Source: Chlorobium sp. (lineage in GTDB: Bacteria > Bacteroidota > Chlorobiia > Chlorobiales > Chlorobiaceae). From it: a DNA stretch of 64,000 bases. Numbering within the stretch: the stretch's first letter is position 1; every line of letters starts with the position of its first letter. Made by a program: the position numbers and the translations under genes. The stretch spans positions 62,001 through 126,000 of the forward strand of contig SZXV01000011.1 in assembly GCA_005862225.1 (NCBI GenBank), in the 5' to 3' direction. This document shows, one piece after another, positions 1 to 8,066 of the stretch. The notes under the pieces are model-generated. The model made no database searches. It was not told the origin of the DNA and saw only the letters and a list, made by a program, of their open reading frames with translations.

Positions 1-1387
1 CTGAACCAACAAAGGTCCCTCCCTGCTGCTCCCGTTCAAGGATGCTTTTGAGCGCACTCACTTCGTCAATGCCGGGATTGGCAAGAGTGCATTCGTGCAG
101 CAACTGGCGAAAAGCCTCTTCTTTTTCAAGAACACTCTCCCAGAGCACAGCCTTTGCGCTTCTGATCGGTTCTTTCCATCCATGTTGCGACCGGCTTACT
201 GCCGTAAGGCTCCCCTTAATGCCTGAAAAGAGTTTTGTCTTTTCAGCAGCACCCTCTTTTCGGGTATCAAGAACAATAACGTTGATCCCCCGACATTCAC
301 TGATCAATCGCTCAATAATGGTCTGCAGCCCCTGGAGACGTTGCCATAACGACAGTTTTCTTCCTGAATTACCGATGATGATGTGTCCTACACGATATTC
401 TCTGGCAAACTGCAGAATGGTTTTAACCACATCGTCACCTTTATAGGTAAAGACTGTCGCGCCAAGTTGCTGGGCCAAAGCAAGCGTATTGGAAAGCAAG
501 CGTTGCACTTTTGCGTCAATATTGGTTGGACTTTCGGAGAGTGTCTGCACATAGACCGCATACCAGTCTCTGTTCAGACGCCCCGCAATCCGCGATGCGT
601 AGCGCAGAATGGTTTCACAGTTCCGGGTTTTTGAACTGAGGCACACCATAAGCTGATCGGGATTGGAAACCGAATCATCATGAATGTGGTTACGACGCTT
701 CGAATCAAGCTGTGCAGCAAGCTCCCGCAGGGTCAGCTCCCTGAGCTGCTCAAGATTTTCAGATTGAAAAAAGTTGGACAGGGCTGTTTCCACACGTCCG
801 GGAACATAAACTTTCCCTTCAGAGAGGCGCTGACGCAGATCATCGGTTGTAATATCAACATTGACAAGCTGATCGGCCAGCACCAGAATACGGTCAGGCA
901 CCCGTTCCTTGACCTTCACTCCGGTTGCCTGTTCTACCGTTTCATAAAGACTTTCGATATGTTGAATGTTCAGGGTGGAAATCACATGAATACCGGCGGC
1001 AAGAATTTCCTCAATATCTTCATAACGCCGGGAATTTCTGCTGCCCGGAACATTGGTATGAGCCAGCTCATCAACAAGCACAACAGCGGGATGACGTTGG
1101 AGAACGGCATCAATGTCCATTTCGGTAATTTCTATACCCCGATATAACTGGCTTTTCCGGGGTATCATCTCCAGCCCTGACAGCAGGGCTTCAGTCTCCT
1201 TTCTGTTATGAGTTTCGACAAGGCCGACAACAACATCAATCCCGTTGTCTTTAAGACGTCTTGCTTCGTGCAGCATCTGCCAGGTTTTGCCGACTCCGGC
1301 GCAGTAACCGAGATAGATTTTGAGTTTACCGCGCTGTGATCGCTGAATCAGATGCAAAAAGCTGTCGGCTCTGTTGTTCTCGATCAT
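1..1387 (-). CDS. kdpD: KdpD-like potassium sensor protein, C-terminus beyond window
   Basis: The last gene of the kdp operon; it starts with ATG at 1387 and stays open for 462 codons to the window edge. Residues 20-230 are the KdpD sensor domain, with Walker A GYCAGVGKTW at 27-36 and the family segments LVDELAHTN and STLNIQHIE. Residues 245-380 look like the universal-stress-protein (USP) domain that follows it in KdpD. E. coli KdpD next has four membrane helices and a kinase core. Here no hydrophobic helix appears by residue 462. The segment from about 400 (KEEAFRQLLHE, then ILEREQQGGTFVGS) instead matches the start of a PTS EIIA type-2 domain. The kinase function may be supplied by the separate kinase at 6033-7877. 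KdpD identity is secure; the EIIA reading is an inference from motif shape. Confidence 0.85.
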   Translation of the reverse strand, partial: MIENNRADSFLHLIQRSQRGKLKIYLGYCAGVGKTWQMLHEARRLKDNGIDVVVGLVETHNRKETEALLSGLEMIPRKSQLYRGIEITEMDIDAVLQRHPAVVLVDELAHTNVPGSRNSRRYEDIEEILAAGIHVISTLNIQHIESLYETVEQATGVKVKERVPDRILVLADQLVNVDITTDDLRQRLSEGKVYVPGRVETALSNFFQSENLEQLRELTLRELAAQLDSKRRNHIHDDSVSNPDQLMVCLSSKTRNCETILRYASRIAGRLNRDWYAVYVQTLSESPTNIDAKVQRLLSNTLALAQQLGATVFTYKGDDVVKTILQFAREYRVGHIIIGNSGRKLSLWQRLQGLQTIIERLISECRGINVIVLDTRKEGAAEKTKLFSGIKGSLTAVSRSQHGWKEPIRSAKAVLWESVLEKEEAFRQLLHECTLANPGIDEVSALKSILEREQQGGTFVGS

Positions 1388-1420
1388 TTTCTCTTCCCTT
1401 GATTCCATCTGTTTGCCGAT

Positions 1421-1999
1421 CTATTGTTGCAGTCGGTCAAGTGCTCTATTGAGCTGTAGAACATTGACCAGCGATTCATTTACTAATGGAATGGCAATTT
1501 TCGTGCTATGAAGAAGTTTCATAACCTGAGCAATGGCAAGCCCTCTTGCACGAGCCACTCTCGGCACCTGAAATTTGGCTGCTGCAAACGAGAGGTGAGG
1601 ATCAAGACCACTGCCTGAAGCCGTGACAAGATCTGCAGGAACCTTTTCCCCTTTTTTCAGCGCCAGTTCAGCAAGCAGTTTTTCCGTTCTTTGTCGTATC
1701 GCGAGAGATGCCGGCGACAGATTGCTCCCTCCTGCTCCTGCCGCATTCCATGAGACTGCCGAAGGACGAGGCCAGAAATATTCCGGACGGGAAAACTGCT
1801 GGGCAATAAGTTCACTGCCAATCACATTTCCGTTTTCAGCACGAACAAGGGAGCCGGATGAAGAGTACGGTATTCCTTGAGCAACAAGTAGAATAATTCC
1901 GACATAAAATCCACTGCAGATCAAGATTGTTAAGGGAAGAAGACGTAATGAGACGGCGAATTGCCGAGTCATATCCCTGAACGACAGAGTTGTTTTCAT
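1421..1999 (-). CDS. kdpC: Potassium-transporting ATPase subunit KdpC
   Basis: 192 residues, the usual KdpC size. KdpC is the single-span subunit that stabilises the KdpA-KdpB complex and raises ATP affinity. One hydrophobic helix lies near residues 20-42. It is followed by the periplasmic part with family hallmarks: GSELIAQQF, FWPRPSAVSWNAAGAGGSN and a C-terminal LVNVLQLNRALD. It sits 17 bases downstream of kdpB and 33 bases upstream of kdpD, all on the minus strand, so the genes are almost certainly cotranscribed. Nothing is unusual in the protein. Confidence 0.95.
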   Translation of the reverse strand: MKTTLSFRDMTRQFAVSLRLLPLTILICSGFYVGIILLVAQGIPYSSSGSLVRAENGNVIGSELIAQQFSRPEYFWPRPSAVSWNAAGAGGSNLSPASLAIRQRTEKLLAELALKKGEKVPADLVTASGSGLDPHLSFAAAKFQVPRVARARGLAIAQVMKLLHSTKIAIPLVNESLVNVLQLNRALDRLQQ

Positions 2000-2016
2000 G
2001 TTTGCGATACTTTGGT

Positions 2017-4101
2017 TTATACAAGACCGGTTAATGCGATCAACATATCTATCAGTTTGATACCAAGAAATGGCACCATCACTCCACCCACGCCATAGAT
2101 GATCAGATTTTTCCTGAGCAGGATGTCAGCTCCCATCGGACGGTATTTTACACCCCTGATAGCAACAGGTATTAACAAAGGAATGATAATGGCATTAAAT
2201 ATCAATGAGGATAGAATTGCACTTTCCGGTGTCGCCAGATGCATGATGTTGAGAACATGAAGCCCTGGTATTGCTAAAACAAACATTGCCGGAATAATGG
2301 CAAAGTATTTTGCGACATCATTGGCGATAGAAAACGTCGTCAGCGCACCTCGCGTCATAAGCAACTGTTTGCCAATTTCGATAATCTCAATGAGTTTTGT
2401 TGGATCACTGTCGAGATCGACCATATTTCCCGCCTCTTTGGCCGCCTGGGTACCGGAGTTCATGGCGACTCCAATATCAGCCTGGGCAAGCGCCGGCGCA
2501 TCATTGGTGCCATCCCCCATCATGGCAAGAAGTCTTCCGCTCTGCTGTTCTTTTCGTATATACTGCAGTTTGTCTTCAGGACGCGCTGAGGCAATGAAAT
2601 CATCGACGCCCGCCTGAGCGGCAATTGCTGCTGCTGTAAGTGGATTATCACCCGTCACCATAACCACACGCAGACCCATTGCTCGCAGACGGGCAAATCG
2701 ATCAGTAATTCCGGGTTTGAGAATATCGGAAAGAGCAATGACGCCAAGAAGTTCACTTCCTTCAGCAACCACAATTGGCGTCATGCCTTTGCGGGCAACA
2801 TCGTCAATCAACCGCTGCAACTTTTCCGAAACACTTCCTCCCTGTTTTGCACAAAAACTGATGAGGGTATCGGGCGCACCCTTGCGAAGACTCTGGCCAT
2901 CAGGAAGATCAATACCGCTCATTCGGGATTGCGCAGAAAAGGGCACTACTGTTCCCTCAACTTTGTCAGGAGCCTTTATGCCCAGCCTCTCTTCTGCAAG
3001 GGTAATGATTGATTTTCCTTCAGGTGTCTGATCACCGAATGACGCCTTCATTGCAACCGAAGCAAGTCGCTCTTTCTGGATACCCGGCAGCGGAAAATAG
3101 TCGGTTGCCTGACGGTTACCTATGGTGATCGTGCCAGTCTTATCAAGCAGAAGGGTATCAATATCGCCTGCAAGTTCAACTGCCTTGCCGCTCTTTGCCA
3201 GCACATTGGCTGAAAGTGCCCGGTCCATACCGGCCAGCCCTATCGCAGAGAGCAGGGCTCCGATAGTAGTTGGAATGAGGCAAACAAGAAGAGCTACCAG
3301 CGTCGGTACTGGCAGTGTTATCCCAAAATATCTGCCGATGGGCCAGAGTGTCCCTGTTACCATCAAAAATGCCAGGGTAAGACCAGCAAGAGTAACGGTC
3401 AGCGCCAGCTCATTCGGGGTTTTCTGCCGAACGGCCCCTTCGACAAGAGCAATCATTTTATCAAGAAAGGAGTGCCCGGCTGAAACCGAAATGCGCACAA
3501 CAATATGATCTGAGATGACTCTTGTTCCACCAACGACACCCGACCGATCGCCGCCAGCCTCTCTCACCACCGGTGCCGATTCACCAGTTATAGCCGATTC
3601 ATCGACCATGGCAGCACCCTCAACAACCTCTCCATCTCCTGGAATAGTTTCGCCTGTAAAAACAATAACCCGATCACCCTCTTGCAGATCGTCAGAACTT
3701 ACGGACTCTTCCTTGCCATTTCTTACTCTTCGGGCGACGGTATTCTGTCGTGTCCGTTTGAGAGAGTCAGTCTGTGCTTTGCCACGAGCTTCCGCCAGGG
3801 CTTCAGCAAAATTGGAAAACATCACCGTAAGCCACAGGATAAGCATGACGGCAACGGTATAGAGCTGGTGCCCGACTCCAGTCAGTGCATTTGAAACAGC
3901 GATAAGGGTTGTCAGCAAGGCCCCGGCTTCAGTGACAAACATGACCGGATTTTTTACCATTGCCCTCGGATCAAGCATCATTATTGATCGACTGAGAGCA
4001 TTCAGCACAAGCTTTTTTTCAAAAATAGAGGCTTTTCTCGCCTGACGACGCCCGGATTTTGCCTGATCACAGGCGTCCGGAAAGGAATTACTGTTCATCA
4101 T
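2017..4101 (-). CDS. kdpB: Potassium-transporting P-type ATPase, catalytic subunit KdpB
   Basis: 694 residues, the full length for KdpB. The phosphorylation motif DKTGTIT starts at D320. TGES (actuator loop) and GDGTNDAPALAQADIGVAM (hinge motif) are also present. The protein hydrolyses ATP to drive potassium through KdpA. The N-terminus carries a basic stretch before the first membrane helices, as in homologs. Two adjacent ATG codons mark the start, and the first is chosen. The gene sits 37 bases after kdpA and 17 bases before kdpC. Confidence 0.97.
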   Translation of the reverse strand: MMNSNSFPDACDQAKSGRRQARKASIFEKKLVLNALSRSIMMLDPRAMVKNPVMFVTEAGALLTTLIAVSNALTGVGHQLYTVAVMLILWLTVMFSNFAEALAEARGKAQTDSLKRTRQNTVARRVRNGKEESVSSDDLQEGDRVIVFTGETIPGDGEVVEGAAMVDESAITGESAPVVREAGGDRSGVVGGTRVISDHIVVRISVSAGHSFLDKMIALVEGAVRQKTPNELALTVTLAGLTLAFLMVTGTLWPIGRYFGITLPVPTLVALLVCLIPTTIGALLSAIGLAGMDRALSANVLAKSGKAVELAGDIDTLLLDKTGTITIGNRQATDYFPLPGIQKERLASVAMKASFGDQTPEGKSIITLAEERLGIKAPDKVEGTVVPFSAQSRMSGIDLPDGQSLRKGAPDTLISFCAKQGGSVSEKLQRLIDDVARKGMTPIVVAEGSELLGVIALSDILKPGITDRFARLRAMGLRVVMVTGDNPLTAAAIAAQAGVDDFIASARPEDKLQYIRKEQQSGRLLAMMGDGTNDAPALAQADIGVAMNSGTQAAKEAGNMVDLDSDPTKLIEIIEIGKQLLMTRGALTTFSIANDVAKYFAIIPAMFVLAIPGLHVLNIMHLATPESAILSSLIFNAIIIPLLIPVAIRGVKYRPMGADILLRKNLIIYGVGGVMVPFLGIKLIDMLIALTGLV

Positions 4102-4138
4102 GATTTATGATTAATGCGTTCAGAAATTTCACTCTGAT

Positions 4139-5809
4139 TCAATCCCTTAATGCAGCAAGATGATCAGCTACCGGGCCAAGCACAGCGACCGGCAGAAAAA
4201 GCAGTGCGCCGATAAACACAACGCTGCCGAAAATAATGAAGGTAAAAAGCAGGGTATCGGTACGGAGCGTACCGGCAGTTTCAGGCACAGGTTTTTTCGC
4301 AGCCAGGGAACCTGCAATGGCAAGAGGCAGAATGATTGGTATATAACGGGCAAGCAGCATCACGATTCCAGTTGCCACGTTCCAGGGAACCGTGTTATCT
4401 CCAAGTCCTTCGAAACCTGAACCGTTATTAGCAGCAGCGGATGTAAACTCATAGAGAATTTCAGTAAACCCATGGGCTCCGTTGTTGAGTACCGTCGCAG
4501 CACCTGCGGGAGTCGCCGCAAAAAGTGCCGTACCGCCGAGAATCAGTGCAGGATGAACCAGTAGCGCAAGCAGTGCGAGCGTCATTTCACGGGTTTCAAC
4601 TTTACGCCCAAAATATTCCGGGGTACGACCAACCATCATGCCACAGATAAATACCCCGACAATGATAAATATGAACATATTGATAAGACCCACGCCAACG
4701 CCGCCAAAAACGACATTCATCCACATGCCGGCAAGAGGCACAAGTCCGGTCAGCGGATTAAGGCTGTCGTGCATACAGTTGACAGAGCCATTACTGGTCG
4801 CTGTCGTCACAGCGGCCCAAAGTGCGCCGGCACCAGAACCAAAGCGAAGCTCCTTGCCTTCAAGATTGGATGATATCTCGACAGGCAGTCCTGAAAATGC
4901 GGCTGTTGGAACACCTTCAAGCCACAAGGCCGCAGCTCCTTTCAACAGAAGCAGCGACATCATAACAGCAAAAATAACCGCTGCATCACGCATTCGTCCC
5001 GTTATCCGCCCGAACATCCATACTGCGGCCATTGGAATCAAAACAATACTGATACACTCAATGATATTGGTAAAGAAAGAAGGATTCTCGAATGGATGGG
5101 TTGAATTAGGCCCAAAAAAACCACCACCGTTTGTCCCAAGCTGTTTAATGGCCTCCATTGCAGCTACAGGGCCGCGAGCTATGGTTTGTGTTGCATGTTC
5201 AAGAGTATGAGCAATTACTGCACCGTCAAGGGTCATCGGAACTCCGCCTGCAAGAAGAAGAATGGCAACAACCAGAGCAAGCGGCAGAAGAATAAATAAA
5301 GTGGTTCGCATCAGATCACTGTAAAAGTTACCGACAGTCTTTCTTCCACCCAGCGCTCTTGCAAGAGCTGCGAGGCAGGCAATCCCTGTCGCAGCCGAAA
5401 CAAACTGCAGCCACATCAACCCGAAAAGCTGTGAAAAATAGCTCATGGATACCTCTCCAGAGTAGTGCTGAAGGTTGGTGTTTGTGACAAAGGATGCCGC
5501 CGTATTAAAAATAAGGCTTGCCTCAAGCGCCCCCTTTCCGTCAGGATTGAGTGGCAGCCATTGCTGCAGGGCAAGGACAATCGTTACAAAAGCAAACATC
5601 AACAGGTTAAAAATCAGCATGGAAAACAGATAGCTCTTCCAGTCCTGTTCTTCCACGGCAGCAGCCCCACCTGTTTTACTGAAGATCCGCGAAGTCCAGC
5701 GACCATAAGTTGAATTCGGACGAGGGTCTATCAAAAGTGTCATCGCACGACCAAGAGGCCACGACAAAAAGGCAGGAACAATCAGTACCAAGACAATGAG
5801 TAATGACAT
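4139..5809 (-). CDS. kdpA: Potassium-transporting ATPase subunit KdpA
   Basis: 556 residues with about ten hydrophobic helices. KdpA is the potassium-selective membrane channel of the Kdp complex and belongs to the superfamily of Trk/Ktr transporters. The four selectivity-loop regions are visible: NTAASFVTNTN, LGTNGGGFFGPNS, TTATSNGSVNCMHDSLNP and TSAAANNGSGFEG. The gene lies between kdpF (12-base gap) and kdpB. No damage is seen. Confidence 0.97.
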   Translation of the reverse strand: MSLLIVLVLIVPAFLSWPLGRAMTLLIDPRPNSTYGRWTSRIFSKTGGAAAVEEQDWKSYLFSMLIFNLLMFAFVTIVLALQQWLPLNPDGKGALEASLIFNTAASFVTNTNLQHYSGEVSMSYFSQLFGLMWLQFVSAATGIACLAALARALGGRKTVGNFYSDLMRTTLFILLPLALVVAILLLAGGVPMTLDGAVIAHTLEHATQTIARGPVAAMEAIKQLGTNGGGFFGPNSTHPFENPSFFTNIIECISIVLIPMAAVWMFGRITGRMRDAAVIFAVMMSLLLLKGAAALWLEGVPTAAFSGLPVEISSNLEGKELRFGSGAGALWAAVTTATSNGSVNCMHDSLNPLTGLVPLAGMWMNVVFGGVGVGLINMFIFIIVGVFICGMMVGRTPEYFGRKVETREMTLALLALLVHPALILGGTALFAATPAGAATVLNNGAHGFTEILYEFTSAAANNGSGFEGLGDNTVPWNVATGIVMLLARYIPIILPLAIAGSLAAKKPVPETAGTLRTDTLLFTFIIFGSVVFIGALLFLPVAVLGPVADHLAALRD

Positions 5810-5821
5810 AATGCGAAAGGT

Positions 5822-5902
5822 TTAAAATTTCTCAGGATTGACAATCGCATAGACCAGATAAACCATACAACCAAAAAATGTGAGCAAGACAACGAAATCC
5901 AT
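5822..5902 (-). CDS. kdpF: Potassium-transporting ATPase subunit KdpF
   Basis: A 26-residue single-span peptide, MDFVVLLTFFG followed by CMVYLVYAIVNPEKF. It shares the pattern of E. coli KdpF: one hydrophobic helix, then Y-x-I-x-N/P-E-x-F at the end. KdpF is a lipid-like stabiliser of the Kdp complex. A clear GGAGG ribosome-binding site overlaps the stop of the preceding small ORF, which suggests coupled translation. Its place directly before kdpA supports the call. Confidence 0.88.
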   Translation of the reverse strand: MDFVVLLTFFGCMVYLVYAIVNPEKF

Positions 5903-5903
5903 G

Positions 5904-6002
5904 TTAACCTCCGATATGAAAAATGAAGCCAATCAATCCAGCCGCTCCGGCAAGAATCAGAAAAATGAGTATGCCGAAATACAAGTGATGGTACACATTC
6001 AT
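5904..6002 (-). CDS. 32-residue single-span membrane peptide upstream of kdpF
   Basis: A small ORF that reads MNVYHHLYFGILIFL and then a Gly/Ala-rich hydrophobic helix ending FHIGG. It has an AGGAGG ribosome-binding site seven bases before ATG and ends one base before the kdpF start, so it looks like a real translated part of the kdp operon. I do not recognise the family. It could be an extra Kdp accessory peptide, or a link between the kinase upstream and the transporter. Too short for confident homology by eye. Confidence 0.6.
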   Translation of the reverse strand: MNVYHHLYFGILIFLILAGAAGLIGFIFHIGG

Positions 6003-6032
6003 GATAGTCTTCCTCCTGCTTCAGAATAGTCT

Positions 6033-7877
6033 TTAAGTCCTAATATTATTAACAGTTAATTTTTTTGGCAGAGTAAAATAAAAGACCGAGCCTTTCCCTG
6101 CGACATTTTCAGCACCAACATTTCCGCCATGTGCTTCAACAATCTCCTTGACAATCGAAAGCCCGAGGCCGATCCCGCTGGATGCTTTTTGGCCTGGAAC
6201 CCGGTAAAACCGTTCGAAAAGATGCTCAAGATGTTCAGAGGCAATACCCTCTCCTGTGTTTTCAACGGAAAATCTGATCTTTTCATGCTCTTCAGAGGCG
6301 CTGATGGTGACTTGACCGCCCGGTGAGGTAAACCGCAATGCATTCGAAAGAAGGTTCGCTACAACATGCTGGATGCTTTCAGGATCTGCTATCACGTCAG
6401 GCAATCCCTCATGGATAGTATTGACAATGGCAACCCCCTGATCACTGGCATGAACAAGAAACGGTTCAATCCCTTCGCAACTGAGGCGAAAAGGTGAGAC
6501 GGGAACAATATGCAGAGGAGCTTTTCCCGATTCAATGCGGTTGAGCTGCAGAAGATCATCAAGCATACGCGCAAGCCGCTCACTCTCATCGCGTGCTGCC
6601 AGCAGCAGATCGGCCTGCTGTTCGTTGAGATGACCGATGCGCTCTTCAAGCAGAAGATGAACAGACATTCGCAACGAGGTAAGAGGGGTTCGCAACTGAT
6701 GAGACACGGTAGCAATAACACTTCGCTTGAGTTCAAGCTGTTCGTGAAGCTGTGTCACATCCCTGAAAATCAGCGCAGTGCCAGTAAACTCCTCGCGCTC
6801 AGCGCTAAAAAGAACAGGCACTGCCACTGGCTGAAAAAAGTACTCGCACCTCCCGTCGAAATGCTGAATGTAGTCGTTGCCCTCTTCAGGCTCGGTTGCC
6901 GAACCCTTTTGAACAGCTTTCTGCCACACCCCCTTCAACCATTCATGACCGATATCCTGAACATAAGCTCCCGGTTTCAACCCGAAATAGCGTTCGGCAG
7001 TGTCCGTGGATACTTCAACTTGTCCATTGGCATCCAGCACTGCTATCGGCAAGGGCAGAATCTTGAAAACCTCCTGCGTTACCCTCCGACTCCGGAACAG
7101 CATATCAAGATCGCTTTTGCGCATTTTACGGAGGGTGGCAGCCATGTCGTTAAATAATCGTGAAAGCTGCCCGATTTCATCCGTTGAGGTGGTATCAAGA
7201 ACAAGATCAAGATTGCCATTCCGAATCTCCTGGACTGACGCCGTCAGCTTTTTGATCGGCATGAGAATCCAGCGATGGGACTGGACGCTGAACAATAATG
7301 CAATAACCGCACTGGCAAAAATAGCCGCCAGCATGGTATTGTGTGCTGATGCCGCCATCTGGCGAGCAGTATCGTTTGCTGCCTGCATGTTTGCCTGGTT
7401 CATATTGAGAACCTCGGCTGAGAGTTGCTTGATATGACGAAAAAGCGGAAGAAGGTCAGAAAAATAGAGTCGCTGCCTTTCGGACAAAGAGGTCGATTGA
7501 TCTGTAACCTGTTTAATAATAATATGGTATTGGAGAAAAAGAGTATTGATCTGCATGGCTTTCTGATGTTCACCGGGAAGGGTAATATTGCCAAGCTCAA
7601 CGTGCAGTGCGTCACGGAAATGCTGTTCATTCTCCCGAATAGTATTCATTCCTTCATCGCCATGTCCGGCAAAAGAAAACAGAAGACCACTGTCAATGCG
7701 GTCAAGAGACTCAGTCATTTTCTGGCAGGCAACCACACTGCGATAGTTTTGCCTGAGAATAACATCAATAGCTCCGCCAAGGGCATCAATATGACGGATA
7801 GTGAGCACCCCGATTGCTGCAACAATGAGGAGTAAACCACCAAATCCCAAAACCAGCTTTTGTCGTATACCAATCAT
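6033..7877 (-). CDS. Membrane sensor histidine kinase of the kdp operon
   Basis: 614 residues. Layout: a first membrane helix at 10-28, a periplasmic helical sensor region to about 178, and a second membrane helix at 180-205. HAMP (MPIKKL...DEIGQLSRLFNDM), a PAS-like region at 270-370, HisKA with H-box SHQLRTPL near residue 390, and a GHKL ATPase follow (NLLSNALRF, ENTGEGI, GIGLGLSIV). It should sense a periplasmic or membrane signal and phosphorylate a response regulator. It is first in the kdp operon and follows a sigma-54-like promoter. The NtrC-type regulator at 10181-11512 is the likely partner. In this operon it probably replaces the kinase part of classical KdpD. The start has a GGGAG ribosome-binding site. 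Confidence 0.85.
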   Translation of the reverse strand: MIGIRQKLVLGFGGLLLIVAAIGVLTIRHIDALGGAIDVILRQNYRSVVACQKMTESLDRIDSGLLFSFAGHGDEGMNTIRENEQHFRDALHVELGNITLPGEHQKAMQINTLFLQYHIIIKQVTDQSTSLSERQRLYFSDLLPLFRHIKQLSAEVLNMNQANMQAANDTARQMAASAHNTMLAAIFASAVIALLFSVQSHRWILMPIKKLTASVQEIRNGNLDLVLDTTSTDEIGQLSRLFNDMAATLRKMRKSDLDMLFRSRRVTQEVFKILPLPIAVLDANGQVEVSTDTAERYFGLKPGAYVQDIGHEWLKGVWQKAVQKGSATEPEEGNDYIQHFDGRCEYFFQPVAVPVLFSAEREEFTGTALIFRDVTQLHEQLELKRSVIATVSHQLRTPLTSLRMSVHLLLEERIGHLNEQQADLLLAARDESERLARMLDDLLQLNRIESGKAPLHIVPVSPFRLSCEGIEPFLVHASDQGVAIVNTIHEGLPDVIADPESIQHVVANLLSNALRFTSPGGQVTISASEEHEKIRFSVENTGEGIASEHLEHLFERFYRVPGQKASSGIGLGLSIVKEIVEAHGGNVGAENVAGKGSVFYFTLPKKLTVNNIRT

Positions 7878-7912
7878 CGATAATCTCCCGAGATGTTCAT
7901 GTTAATGAGCAT

Positions 7913-7928
7913 TGCAAAAAGTGTACCA
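7913..7928 (-). promoter_or_regulatory. Sigma-54 (-24/-12) promoter of the kdp operon
   Basis: Minus-strand TGGTACACTTTTTGCA. It matches the TGGCACG-N4-TTGCA consensus with the required GG and GC dinucleotides at the correct 10-base spacing. Two positions differ, both outside GG/GC. The predicted transcript start near 7901 leaves a leader of about 24 bases before the kinase ATG, which has its own ribosome-binding site. An NtrC-family activator is encoded close by, which fits. Confidence 0.7.
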
Positions 7929-8007
7929 CTCATTTAATCGCTTATAAATTAACAGAAAAGATGGGTAGAGAAGCGGCGTTCCCTTGAAATAATCAAGGTG
8001 ACACAAA

Positions 8008-8036
8008 CGGGCAGCTTGCATTTTTCAAGCTGCCCG
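8008..8036 (-). terminator. Hairpin after the KimA-like gene
   Basis: An 11-base perfect stem (CGGGCAGCTTG and its complement) with a 7-base loop, 31 bases past the stop of the permease gene. On the minus strand it is followed by TTTG, only a weak U-tract. It would separate the permease from the kdp operon. Confidence 0.55.
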
Positions 8037-8066
8037 GGATGGAAAAATCACAGAAAAAAGAATGCG

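Noticed and set aside
42-1147. Several plus-strand open frames at the window start
   Set aside because: They lie opposite to kdpD, whose frame has clear domain motifs.
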